A stretch of DNA of 64,000 nucleotides, from contig DMMY01000004.1 in NCBI GenBank assembly GCA_003452935.1, positions 124,001 to 188,000 on the forward strand, in the 5' to 3' direction. The notes beneath the pieces are model-generated. The model was not told where the DNA came from. It ran no database searches and was given only the letters and a program-made list of their open reading frames with translations. The position numbers and the translations under genes were made by a program. Every line of letters begins with the position of its first letter. Position 1 is the first letter of the stretch. Positions 7,999 through 15,283 of the stretch are shown in pieces. Origin of the DNA: Elusimicrobiota bacterium (GTDB lineage Bacteria > Elusimicrobiota > Elusimicrobia > UBA1565 > UBA9628).

Positions 7999-8940
7999 CT
8001 ATCTACGACCGATCTTGACGCTCGGGTTGATCGGCTTGCCGTCGCGGTCGCGGACCTCGAAATGCAGATGCGGCCCGGTGGAATCGCCGGTCGAGCCGAC
8101 TTTCCCGATGAGCGTCTTGCCGCGCTGCACGACCTGGCCGACGTTGACGAGGATCTTGGACATGTGGCCGTAGCGCGTGGTGTAGCCGTCGGAGTGGCGC
8201 AGGATGACCAGCATCCCGTAGCCTTCGCGCCAGCCCGCCTCGATCACCGTGCCGCTGCGCGCCGGATAAACCGGCGTGCCGTAGGGCTTGGGAATATCGA
8301 TGCCCTGGTGCATGCGACGTTCCCGATACACGGGATGGCGGCGCATGCCGAACCGGGAACTCAGGCGGGGAACGCTGACGACGGGAAAATGATACGTGTC
8401 GAAATTGACCTTGATGCCGGGCAGCAGGAGGCGCTCGCCTTTCTCGAAATCATAATCCTCGATGAGCGCGTAGCCGGGCAGCTCGTTGGCCTTGACCACC
8501 CACTCCCTGAACCTCTGCGCCGGCTTGGGTTCCTTGTGATAACGCGACACGATCCTCTCCAAGGTCTCGGACGCCCTCTTGACCTCGTAGAGCATGCCGT
8601 CCTGGTTGTGCACCACCAGCCTGCGGCCGGGATTGAGGATATAGAGCTCGTCGTTATTCGTGGCCTGCAGGCTCGCCGCCGTGGTCCGGTAGGCCCTGGC
8701 CAGATGCCAGGCGCTGTACTCGCCCCGGACCACCTTGTGCTCTGACCATACCAGGCGCCTGAGCCGGCGGAACACGTCCGCCGCGGGCTCGTCCGGGCCG
8801 GCCGGGGTAAGCACGGAGAACCGCGCCCAATACTGCAGCGTGCCGGCCGGCGTGGAAGCGGCGCCGGCCAGCAGGGCCAGCAGCGGCAGCGCCGCCGCGG
8901 CCCCCAGGACGACGGCGCGTCCGGGAGAAAAGAGCCTCAT
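7999..8940 (-). CDS. M23 family metallopeptidase (LytM-type murein hydrolase)
   Basis: 313 residues: an N-terminal signal or membrane anchor (residues 9-27), a middle region with two degenerate LysM-like stretches (about residues 60-165), and a C-terminal M23 domain. The zinc ligands are in HQGID (about residue 209) and HLHFEV (about residue 288), with GHMS between. Such enzymes cut peptide cross-links in murein or act as activators of amidases. Its ATG overlaps the rho stop by four bases (ATGA), making it the last gene of the polA-rho run. A near-identical copy of its last 27 codons sits at 3730-3831. Confidence 0.88.
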   Translation of the reverse strand: MRLFSPGRAVVLGAAAALPLLALLAGAASTPAGTLQYWARFSVLTPAGPDEPAADVFRRLRRLVWSEHKVVRGEYSAWHLARAYRTTAASLQATNNDELYILNPGRRLVVHNQDGMLYEVKRASETLERIVSRYHKEPKPAQRFREWVVKANELPGYALIEDYDFEKGERLLLPGIKVNFDTYHFPVVSVPRLSSRFGMRRHPVYRERRMHQGIDIPKPYGTPVYPARSGTVIEAGWREGYGMLVILRHSDGYTTRYGHMSKILVNVGQVVQRGKTLIGKVGSTGDSTGPHLHFEVRDRDGKPINPSVKIGRR

Positions 8941-10295
8941 TCGGAGAGGTTGGAGAGCTCCATGGACTTAAGGAAATCCTTGTTGCTCTTGGTGGTGAGC
9001 AGCTTGTCGCGCAAAAGCTCCATGGCCTCGACCGAGGAGAGCGGCGCCAGTATCTTGCGCAAGATCCACATCTTATTGATCTCGTCCTCGCTGAGCAGCA
9101 GTTCCTCCTTGCGCGTCCCGGAACGGTTGATCTCGATGGACGGGAACATGCGGCGGTCGGCGAGCTTGCGGTCCAGGCACATCTCGGAATTGCCCGTTCC
9201 CTTGAATTCCTCGAAGATGACCTCGTCCATGCGGCTGCCCGTGTCCACCAGGGCGGTGCCGACGATGGTCAGGCTGCCCCCTTCCTCGATATTGCGCGCG
9301 GCGCCCAGGAAGCGCTTGGGCCGCTGCAGGGAAGTGGCCTCCAGGCCGCCGGAGAGCACGCGCCCCGTGGAAGGGCAGATCGTGTTGTAGGCCCGCGCCA
9401 GGCGCGTGATGGAATCGAGCAGCACGACCACGTCCTTGCCCAGCTCCACCAGCCGCTTGGCCTTCTCCAGGACCATCTCCGCGACCTGGACGTGACGGTC
9501 GGCCGGCTCGTCGAAGGTCGAGGCCACGACCTCGCCCTTGATGCTGCGCTTCATGTCCGTCACCTCCTCGGGCCGCTCGTCGATGAGCAGGACCATGACC
9601 ACGACCCCGGGATGGTTGGCGGCCACGGCATTGGCGACCTTCTGCAGGATGATGGTCTTGCCCGTCTTGGGAGCGGCCACGATGAGGCCGCGCTGGCCCT
9701 TGCCGATGGGGCTGAAGAGGTCGATGAGACGGGTGGTCAGCTCATTACGCTCCGTTTCCAGGAGGAAGCGCTCGTCCGGATGCAGAGGGGTCAGATTATC
9801 GAAAAAGGGCCGCTCCCTAAGCTGTTCGGCGTCGATGCCGTTGATCTTCTTGACCTGGAGCAGGGCGAAAAAACGCTCGCCGTCCTTGGGCGGACGCACG
9901 AACCCCGATATCGTATCGCCCTTGCGCAGGCCGAATTTCTTTATCTGGGAAGGAGAGATATAAATGTCATCGGGTCCGGGCAGATAGTTGTATTCCTGCG
10001 AACGCAGGAACCCAAACCCGTCGGGCAGGATCTCCAGCACCCCCTCGTCATAAATCATGCCGTTGGCCTTGAGCTGGCCCTCGAGGATTTTGGCGATCAT
10101 CTCCTGCTTGCGCAGACCGGATATGCCCTCGAGCCGGAGATTCTTGGCCACGGCATTGAGCTCGGCTACGGTCATCTTGCTGAGCTGGGTCACGTCCATC
10201 TGCGCCACAGGAGCGGCCGCCTTGGCGGCCGCCGCGGGAGAACCGTTTGTCCCGGTGCTGGATCCGGCAGTCGTGCCGGCGCTGGTGCTTTCCAT
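8937..10295 (-). CDS. rho: Transcription termination factor Rho
   Basis: Hexameric RNA-dependent ATPase that ends transcription. The order is an Ala/Ser/Thr-rich N-terminal segment, a Rho N-terminal helical domain (MTVAELNAVAKNLRLEGISG), an OB/cold-shock RNA-binding domain (EGVLEILPDGFGFLR), and the ATPase core with Walker A APKTGKT and Walker B VVVLLDS. It also contains the Q/R-loop stretch EEGGSLTIVGTALVDTGSRM. The ATG at 10295 is chosen because GGAGG lies eight bases upstream, inside the end of coaE; in-frame ATGs at 10310 and further upstream lack a ribosome binding site. That gives 452 residues. Confidence 0.95.
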   Translation of the reverse strand: MESTSAGTTAGSSTGTNGSPAAAAKAAAPVAQMDVTQLSKMTVAELNAVAKNLRLEGISGLRKQEMIAKILEGQLKANGMIYDEGVLEILPDGFGFLRSQEYNYLPGPDDIYISPSQIKKFGLRKGDTISGFVRPPKDGERFFALLQVKKINGIDAEQLRERPFFDNLTPLHPDERFLLETERNELTTRLIDLFSPIGKGQRGLIVAAPKTGKTIILQKVANAVAANHPGVVVMVLLIDERPEEVTDMKRSIKGEVVASTFDEPADRHVQVAEMVLEKAKRLVELGKDVVVLLDSITRLARAYNTICPSTGRVLSGGLEATSLQRPKRFLGAARNIEEGGSLTIVGTALVDTGSRMDEVIFEEFKGTGNSEMCLDRKLADRRMFPSIEINRSGTRKEELLLSEDEINKMWILRKILAPLSSVEAMELLRDKLLTTKSNKDFLKSMELSNLSE

Positions 10296-10299
10296 CTTC

Positions 10300-10923
10300 T
10301 TATCCTCCATGCATGAGTCCGAACGCCTTATGATATTCGCGAATCTTCCGCCGCAGCTCCTCACGGCTGCCGTCGTTATCCAAGACCACGTCCGCGCGCC
10401 GAACCTTGTCGCGCAAGGGCAGCTGCGCGGCCATGCGCAGGCGCAGCTGCGCCTTGGGCAGGCCGTCGCGCCGCCGCAGCCGCGCCAGGCGGCGCCCGCG
10501 GCTCGCCGCCACCACCATCGTCATATGGAATTCCCTCTCCAAGGCGGCCTCATAAAGCAACGGAGCGTCTACGACGAGGACCCCGCGCCTCTGCGCTTTA
10601 ATGCGCCGGCGCATCTGACGGATGATGGCCGGATGGGTCAAGCGCTCCAGACGGCGTCTCGCCTTGAGGTCTCCGAAAACCAGCCGGCCCAGCGCCCGGC
10701 GGTCGATCTCGCCGCGGGCGTCCAAGACGCCCGGGCCGAAGGCCCGGACTACGGCCCGGTACGCGGCGGCTCCGCGGAGCAAGGCCCGACGGGCCACGGC
10801 GTCGAGGCTCATCGTATCCGCGCCCAGGCCGCCGAAACACCTCAAGGCCTCGGATTTCCCCGAGCCGATGCCGCCGGTCAGGCCGACGATCAAGGCTCGC
10901 TTTCCCGGACGCTTGTCCTTCAA
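10300..10923 (-). CDS. coaE: Dephospho-CoA kinase
   Basis: Last step of coenzyme A synthesis: phosphorylation of dephospho-CoA at the 3' hydroxyl. P-loop GLTGGIGSGKSE sits near the N-terminus, followed by family residues SLDAVARRAL, THPAI and the VVDAPLLYE core strand. I choose the TTG at 10923: it overlaps the rhomboid stop (TTGA), is preceded by AGGA at seven bases, and yields 207 residues, the standard size. The open frame reaching to 11154 would overlap the rhomboid gene and adds a non-family Gly/Pro/Arg-rich extension. The protein is unusually Arg-rich. Confidence 0.92.
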   Translation of the reverse strand: MKDKRPGKRALIVGLTGGIGSGKSEALRCFGGLGADTMSLDAVARRALLRGAAAYRAVVRAFGPGVLDARGEIDRRALGRLVFGDLKARRRLERLTHPAIIRQMRRRIKAQRRGVLVVDAPLLYEAALEREFHMTMVVAASRGRRLARLRRRDGLPKAQLRLRMAAQLPLRDKVRRADVVLDNDGSREELRRKIREYHKAFGLMHGG

Positions 10924-11741
10924 TGCTTCATCCTGTCGGAATATCGCTTCATGACCTCGCGCTCTTCCTCGGTCAGGGAATCCAGGCCGCTGGCCAATAT
11001 CTTGTCCAAAATACGGTCCACCTCCTCCATGCTGGCCGGTTTTGGGGAGGTCGGCGCGCCGCGGCCCTGGGCTGGGCGATGGGCCCGGGCCGCAGTCTGC
11101 GCCGGACCCGCGGCCCTCAGTAAGGATTTCATCCGGAGCCTGAATTCCCACCACCAGCGCAGATACACGTAGCCGATGGCCATTCCGGCCAGATGGGCAA
11201 AGCGGGCCACCCCGGAGTTGCCCTCGGTCGCCATGGCGAAGAATTCAATGAGCCCGCAGAGAACGGCCCAGTGCGCGGCCCGCAGCGGAATGAAAAAATA
11301 CAAATAAATGACCGCGTCCGGATAAAGCATGGCAAAGGCGACCAGCAATCCATAAATCGCTCCAGAGGCTCCGATGAGCGGCGTCGTGGACGCCGGCCCC
11401 AAAAGAACGGTGACCGCGGCCACGCCCAGACCGCAGATGAAGTAGAACTTGAGGAACTCCTTGGTCCCCCACTGCGCCTCGACGGCCATGCCGAACATCC
11501 ACAACATGAAAATATTGAAAAAGAAATGGAGGAACCCCCCATGCACGAACATATAGGTCAGCGGCTGCCAGATCCAGCGCTCGCCCAGGACGAGCTGGGG
11601 CACCAAGCCGAAATGCCGGTAAAAAGCAGGCCCGACGATGACGCTCAACAGGAAAACAACGCAGTTGGCGATGACCAGGTTCCGTACCCCCGGCAACATG
11701 CGCCGGAAACTGATGGGCTCGGGAGAGAATTGGCGGGTCAC
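10920..11741 (-). CDS. Rhomboid family intramembrane serine protease
   Basis: 273 residues with six transmembrane segments and the rhomboid active site: Ser in GASGAIYG (about residue 123) and His in HLAGMAIGY (about residue 182). HGGFLHFFFN matches the conserved loop of the second segment. The cytosolic C-terminus (MEEVDRILDKILASGLDSLT) is the short helical DUF6576-type tail often found on bacterial rhomboids. It cuts single-pass membrane proteins; the substrate is unknown. Both ends overlap neighbours by four bases (polA stop, coaE start). Confidence 0.9.
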   Translation of the reverse strand: MTRQFSPEPISFRRMLPGVRNLVIANCVVFLLSVIVGPAFYRHFGLVPQLVLGERWIWQPLTYMFVHGGFLHFFFNIFMLWMFGMAVEAQWGTKEFLKFYFICGLGVAAVTVLLGPASTTPLIGASGAIYGLLVAFAMLYPDAVIYLYFFIPLRAAHWAVLCGLIEFFAMATEGNSGVARFAHLAGMAIGYVYLRWWWEFRLRMKSLLRAAGPAQTAARAHRPAQGRGAPTSPKPASMEEVDRILDKILASGLDSLTEEEREVMKRYSDRMKH

Positions 11742-14338
11742 GGCCTGATGGCCTCCATATCCTGCCAGTTGGGGCCGGCTTTCACGTCCACCACCAGGGG
11801 CACCTTGAGAGTGACGGCCCCTTCCATTGTCTTTTTGGCCCAGGCCGCGAACTTGAAGACGTCCGTCTTGGGGACTTCAAAAAGGAGTTCGTCATGGATC
11901 TGCAGAAGCATTCGGGCCTTCCACGGACCCGGCAAGCCTTTGGCCGCCTCCAGCATGGCCAGCTTGATGATGTCGGCTGACCCGCCCTGAATGGGGGTGT
12001 TGCGCGCCGCGCGCTCCGCGAACTGGCGCAAAGCCGTGTTCTTGGCATGCAGCTCGGGAAGATGCCGGATGCGGCCGCAGAGAGTGCGCACCAAGCCGTC
12101 CCGGCGTGCCGCCGCCAGGTTCTCCTCGATCCAGGCCGCGACCCCGCCGTAGCGGGAGAAATAATCCTTGATATAACGGGCGGCCTCGCCCTGGCCGATG
12201 CCCAACTCGGCGGCCAGGCCGAAAGGCGATTGGCCGTAGACAATGCCGAAGTTGATGGCCTTGGCGCGCCGCCGCAGCTCCTTGTCAATGCGCTGCGGCG
12301 GCTCATGAAAGACCTCGCAAGCCGTGCGCAGATGGATATCCTCCCCCTTAATAAAAGACTCGCCGAGGACCTTGTCCGCGGAGACATGGGCAAGCACCCG
12401 CAGATCGATCTGGGAATAGTCCGCGGAGACCAGGACGCAGCCGGCCGGGGCGACAAAGCAGCGGCGGATGCGCTGTCCGGCCGGAGAACGGACAGGGATG
12501 TTCTGCAGGTTGGGGTCGAGGCTGGAGAGCCTCCCCGTGGCCGTCCCGGTCTGGTCGAAATGAGTATGGACCCGGCCGTCCCTGGGATCGAGGCGCTGCA
12601 AAAGTCCGTCTATATAAGTGGACTTGAGCTTGGACAGCTCGCGATAATCCAATATCTTGGCCGGTACGGGATTCTGCTTGGCCAGTATCTGAAGGGCCTC
12701 TTCGTCGGTGGAGCGGCCGCCCTTGGCCGTCTCATGAGGAACCGGCAGCCCCAGCTTGTCGTAAAGAAACGCGCCAAGCTGCTTGGGCGAATTGACATTG
12801 AGGTCCCCGCCGGCCAAACGGCGGATATCCTCTTTGAGGACCTCGATGTCCGCCTCGAATTCGGTCAGGAGCGCGCCCAGATACGGCGCGTCCACGGCCA
12901 CGCCGACGTCTTCCATTTCCCGTAAAATCTCGGAAAGCGGCATTTCCACGTCCGTGAAAAGCTTGAGCACCCCGGCGTTTTGCATGCCCTCGGCCAGGAC
13001 TTCATGGTCCAAGGCCGAGGCCGCGCCTTCCAGGAGAGCCGCGCGCGGGTCCTTCGCCGCCGTCCTGCGGCCCGAGTCCGCGGGATTGAGGCAGTAAGCG
13101 GCCAGCATGGTGTCGAAAAAGCTGCCTGCCGCGTCCAGGCCGGCGCGCTCCAGAGCCGCGCGGGTCTGCTTGAGATCGTAGCCCACCTTAAGGGCCGGCC
13201 CCGATAGCAGCTTCGTCAGGAAAGCCGTCTCGCGACGCAGGGTCGCCTCGTCCAGGATGGCCGTGCGCCCGTCCGGCAAGCCCACGGCCGCCAAAACCGC
13301 GCCTTCGGCGAGGTCCGGCTTGGCGTTGAGCCGGGCCGTGAGAGTCAGGATCTTGGCATGCGAAAGACCCTGGCGCAGATCAGTCAAGGGCGTTTCCTTG
13401 ACCGGCGTCCTTTCCGCCGGCGCGGCCGCGCCGGCCGGAGATCGCGGCTCCGGGGAAGCCAAGGCCGCGTCCCCGCTGCGAGGGAGCATCTCTTTTAAGA
13501 GGGAGCCGAACTCAAGCCTGGTGAAAAGAGCCGTGAGCCGCTCCGAGGAAGGCTCAGGCAGCTTGCACTGGGATACCTGCAGCGCCAAAGGCACCTCCGT
13601 GTCGAGTTTAAGAAGCGCGAGCGCGGCCAGAGCCGATTTTTCGCCCGCGATCAGGGCCTGCGCGGTCTTGGGCGGGATGGCCGGATCCTGGGCCTTGGCC
13701 GCCTTGATGGCCGCGCCCACGCTGCCGAATTGCTTGAGCAACTTGACCGCGCCCACGGGCCCGATGCCGCGAACTCCGGGCACGTTGTCCGACGCGTCCC
13801 CTATAATGGAAAGATAATCCACCACGGCCCCGGGGCCGACGCCCAGGCGCTCCTCGACCTGGGGAGGATCCATCCAAGACTGTTTGGAGGGATTGAACAC
13901 CCGGATGCCCGGACCCACCAACTGCAGGACGTCCTTGTCGCCCGTGACCAGGACCGCATCATAACCTTCTTTCTGCGCCTGAGCGGCCATGGTGGCCATG
14001 ATGTCATCGGCCTCGAAGCCGGCCTTCTCGACGCAACAAAAACCCATGGTCCGCGTCATCTCGCGGGCGCCCTGGAGCTGGGAAACCAGGTCCTCGTCGA
14101 TCTTCTTGCGAGTAGCCTTGTATTCGGGAAAGAGCTTATGCCGGAAAGTCGGCCCGGGCGAATCGAAGCAGACCGCGATGCGCTCCGGCTTTTCCTTCTT
14201 GAGGAGCTGAAGAAGCATCCGGGCGAAGCCATACAGGGCTCCCACGGGCTCGCCCTTGGAATTGGACAAGGGCGGCAGGGCATGATAAGCCCGATGCAGG
14301 AACGCGTGGGCGTCGACCAGGTATAGCCTGGACTTCAT
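11738..14338 (-). CDS. polA: DNA polymerase I, proofreading-deficient type
   Basis: 866 residues in three domains. The N-terminal 5'-3' exonuclease carries YLVDAHAFLHRAYHAL, FEADDIMA, VTGDKDVLQLV and the DNA-binding SIIGDASDNVPGVRGIG. A 3'-5' exonuclease-like domain spans about residues 310-480, and a polymerase domain follows with motif A (SADYSQIDLRVLAH), motif B (RRAKAINFGIVYGQSPFG) and motif C (LLQIHDELLFEVP). The first exonuclease motif, which should read DTE, is LTARLNAKP here, so the proofreading domain appears dead, as in Taq polymerase. It replaces RNA primers and fills repair gaps. The stop overlaps the rhomboid start (ATGA). Confidence 0.95.
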   Translation of the reverse strand: MKSRLYLVDAHAFLHRAYHALPPLSNSKGEPVGALYGFARMLLQLLKKEKPERIAVCFDSPGPTFRHKLFPEYKATRKKIDEDLVSQLQGAREMTRTMGFCCVEKAGFEADDIMATMAAQAQKEGYDAVLVTGDKDVLQLVGPGIRVFNPSKQSWMDPPQVEERLGVGPGAVVDYLSIIGDASDNVPGVRGIGPVGAVKLLKQFGSVGAAIKAAKAQDPAIPPKTAQALIAGEKSALAALALLKLDTEVPLALQVSQCKLPEPSSERLTALFTRLEFGSLLKEMLPRSGDAALASPEPRSPAGAAAPAERTPVKETPLTDLRQGLSHAKILTLTARLNAKPDLAEGAVLAAVGLPDGRTAILDEATLRRETAFLTKLLSGPALKVGYDLKQTRAALERAGLDAAGSFFDTMLAAYCLNPADSGRRTAAKDPRAALLEGAASALDHEVLAEGMQNAGVLKLFTDVEMPLSEILREMEDVGVAVDAPYLGALLTEFEADIEVLKEDIRRLAGGDLNVNSPKQLGAFLYDKLGLPVPHETAKGGRSTDEEALQILAKQNPVPAKILDYRELSKLKSTYIDGLLQRLDPRDGRVHTHFDQTGTATGRLSSLDPNLQNIPVRSPAGQRIRRCFVAPAGCVLVSADYSQIDLRVLAHVSADKVLGESFIKGEDIHLRTACEVFHEPPQRIDKELRRRAKAINFGIVYGQSPFGLAAELGIGQGEAARYIKDYFSRYGGVAAWIEENLAAARRDGLVRTLCGRIRHLPELHAKNTALRQFAERAARNTPIQGGSADIIKLAMLEAAKGLPGPWKARMLLQIHDELLFEVPKTDVFKFAAWAKKTMEGAVTLKVPLVVDVKAGPNWQDMEAIRP

Positions 14339-14406
14339 AAGAGAGCCTTAAATAACAAGGGCACGCCGATTATCGTATCGGGAGTATGGAACGGCCAAAT
14401 TCAGGT

Positions 14407-14736
14407 TTATGCCGCGGTGAAGAGCGATTCGATGATCTTCTTGATCTCGGCTTTGGAATGAACCCCCACGAGCTGCTCCACGACCTTGCCGTTCTTGAAG
14501 AACAACAGGCTCGGGATGGCGGAAATGCGGTAGGTGCCGGCCGCATTTGAATGTTCGTCCGTATTGAGCTTGGCCACGCGCACGCGGCCCTGGTATTCCT
14601 CGGAAAGCTCCTTGATCACGGGCGCGAGCATCCGGCAGGGCCCGCACCATGGGGCCCAAAAATCGACGAGGACAGGCTGGGGGCTCTCCAGAACCTCGCG
14701 CTGGAAGGTCGCGTCCGTCAATTCGAGCTCGGCCAT
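14407..14736 (-). CDS. trxA: Thioredoxin
   Basis: 109-residue disulfide reductase with the redox motif WCGPC (VDFWAPWCGPCRMLAP), the cis-proline loop SAIPSLLFF and the usual central Asp in LVDFW. Length and layout match classical cytosolic thioredoxin. A Shine-Dalgarno (AGGAGAG) precedes the ATG at 14736. It has its own strong promoter and lies 68 bases upstream of polA. Confidence 0.96.
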   Translation of the reverse strand: MAELELTDATFQREVLESPQPVLVDFWAPWCGPCRMLAPVIKELSEEYQGRVRVAKLNTDEHSNAAGTYRISAIPSLLFFKNGKVVEQLVGVHSKAEIKKIIESLFTAA

Positions 14737-14783
14737 CGAATCTCTCCTGGGATTGGCGATATCAGGCAGGCGTCATCACGGCT

Positions 14784-14831
14784 GCCCTTAAAGGGCTTAC
14801 TTATGATAGCAGGCGCGTTTGGCAAAGTCAA
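14784..14831 (-). promoter_or_regulatory. trxA promoter with palindrome at the transcription start
   Basis: Minus strand: -35 TTGACT (14826-14831), 17-base spacer, -10 TATCAT (14803-14808). The predicted start, near 14796, falls at the edge of the palindrome GCCCTTTAAGGGC (14784-14796), which could be an operator or an RNA hairpin at the 5' end of the message. Confidence 0.6.
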
Positions 14832-14846
14832 ACGAAAATAGGGGTA

Positions 14847-15257
14847 TCAGGCGAATTCCGTGGCCGGACGCCTGAGCACGGCGCAGATCTCGGCCCAGAG
14901 GTCCTCGATGGTGATAGGCTTGGGCAGGAAAGCCGCGGCCCCGGCCAGAAGCCCGTCGACCCGGTCGCGGGGATCGTTGTAACGGGAAGCGGCGGAAATA
15001 AGGATCACGGGCACGGACTTGAGCTCGCTTATATGCCGCACGCGCCGGCAAAGATCAAAGCCGTGCATGTCCGGAAGACGAACGTCCATGACGATGACGG
15101 AAGGCCTGCACTGCGCCAGCGCGGCCAGGCCTTCCGCGCCCGTGCCCGCGCCGAAAACCTTGACCCCGCGCAACGCCATCACGTCGGCGAAAGTCTCGCG
15201 GAAGTGCGCGTCGTCTTCGATGATGCAGATGGAAATCTCTTCGATCTTACCCGTCAT
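14847..15257 (-). CDS. Receiver-only response regulator
   Basis: 136-residue single CheY-like receiver domain: acidic pair IIEDD near the N-terminus, phospho-acceptor Asp in VIVMDVRLPD, conserved Ser/Thr (ILISAAS) and Lys in LPKPIT. There is no output domain, so it must act through a partner protein. The ATG at 15257 is used; a TTG four codons upstream is possible. It follows the subtilase gene by 26 bases on the same strand, so it may be co-transcribed with it. No histidine kinase is in the window. Confidence 0.85.
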   Translation of the reverse strand: MTGKIEEISICIIEDDAHFRETFADVMALRGVKVFGAGTGAEGLAALAQCRPSVIVMDVRLPDMHGFDLCRRVRHISELKSVPVILISAASRYNDPRDRVDGLLAGAAAFLPKPITIEDLWAEICAVLRRPATEFA

Positions 15258-15283
15258 ATTATTACCCAAGGTCTTATATTCCT

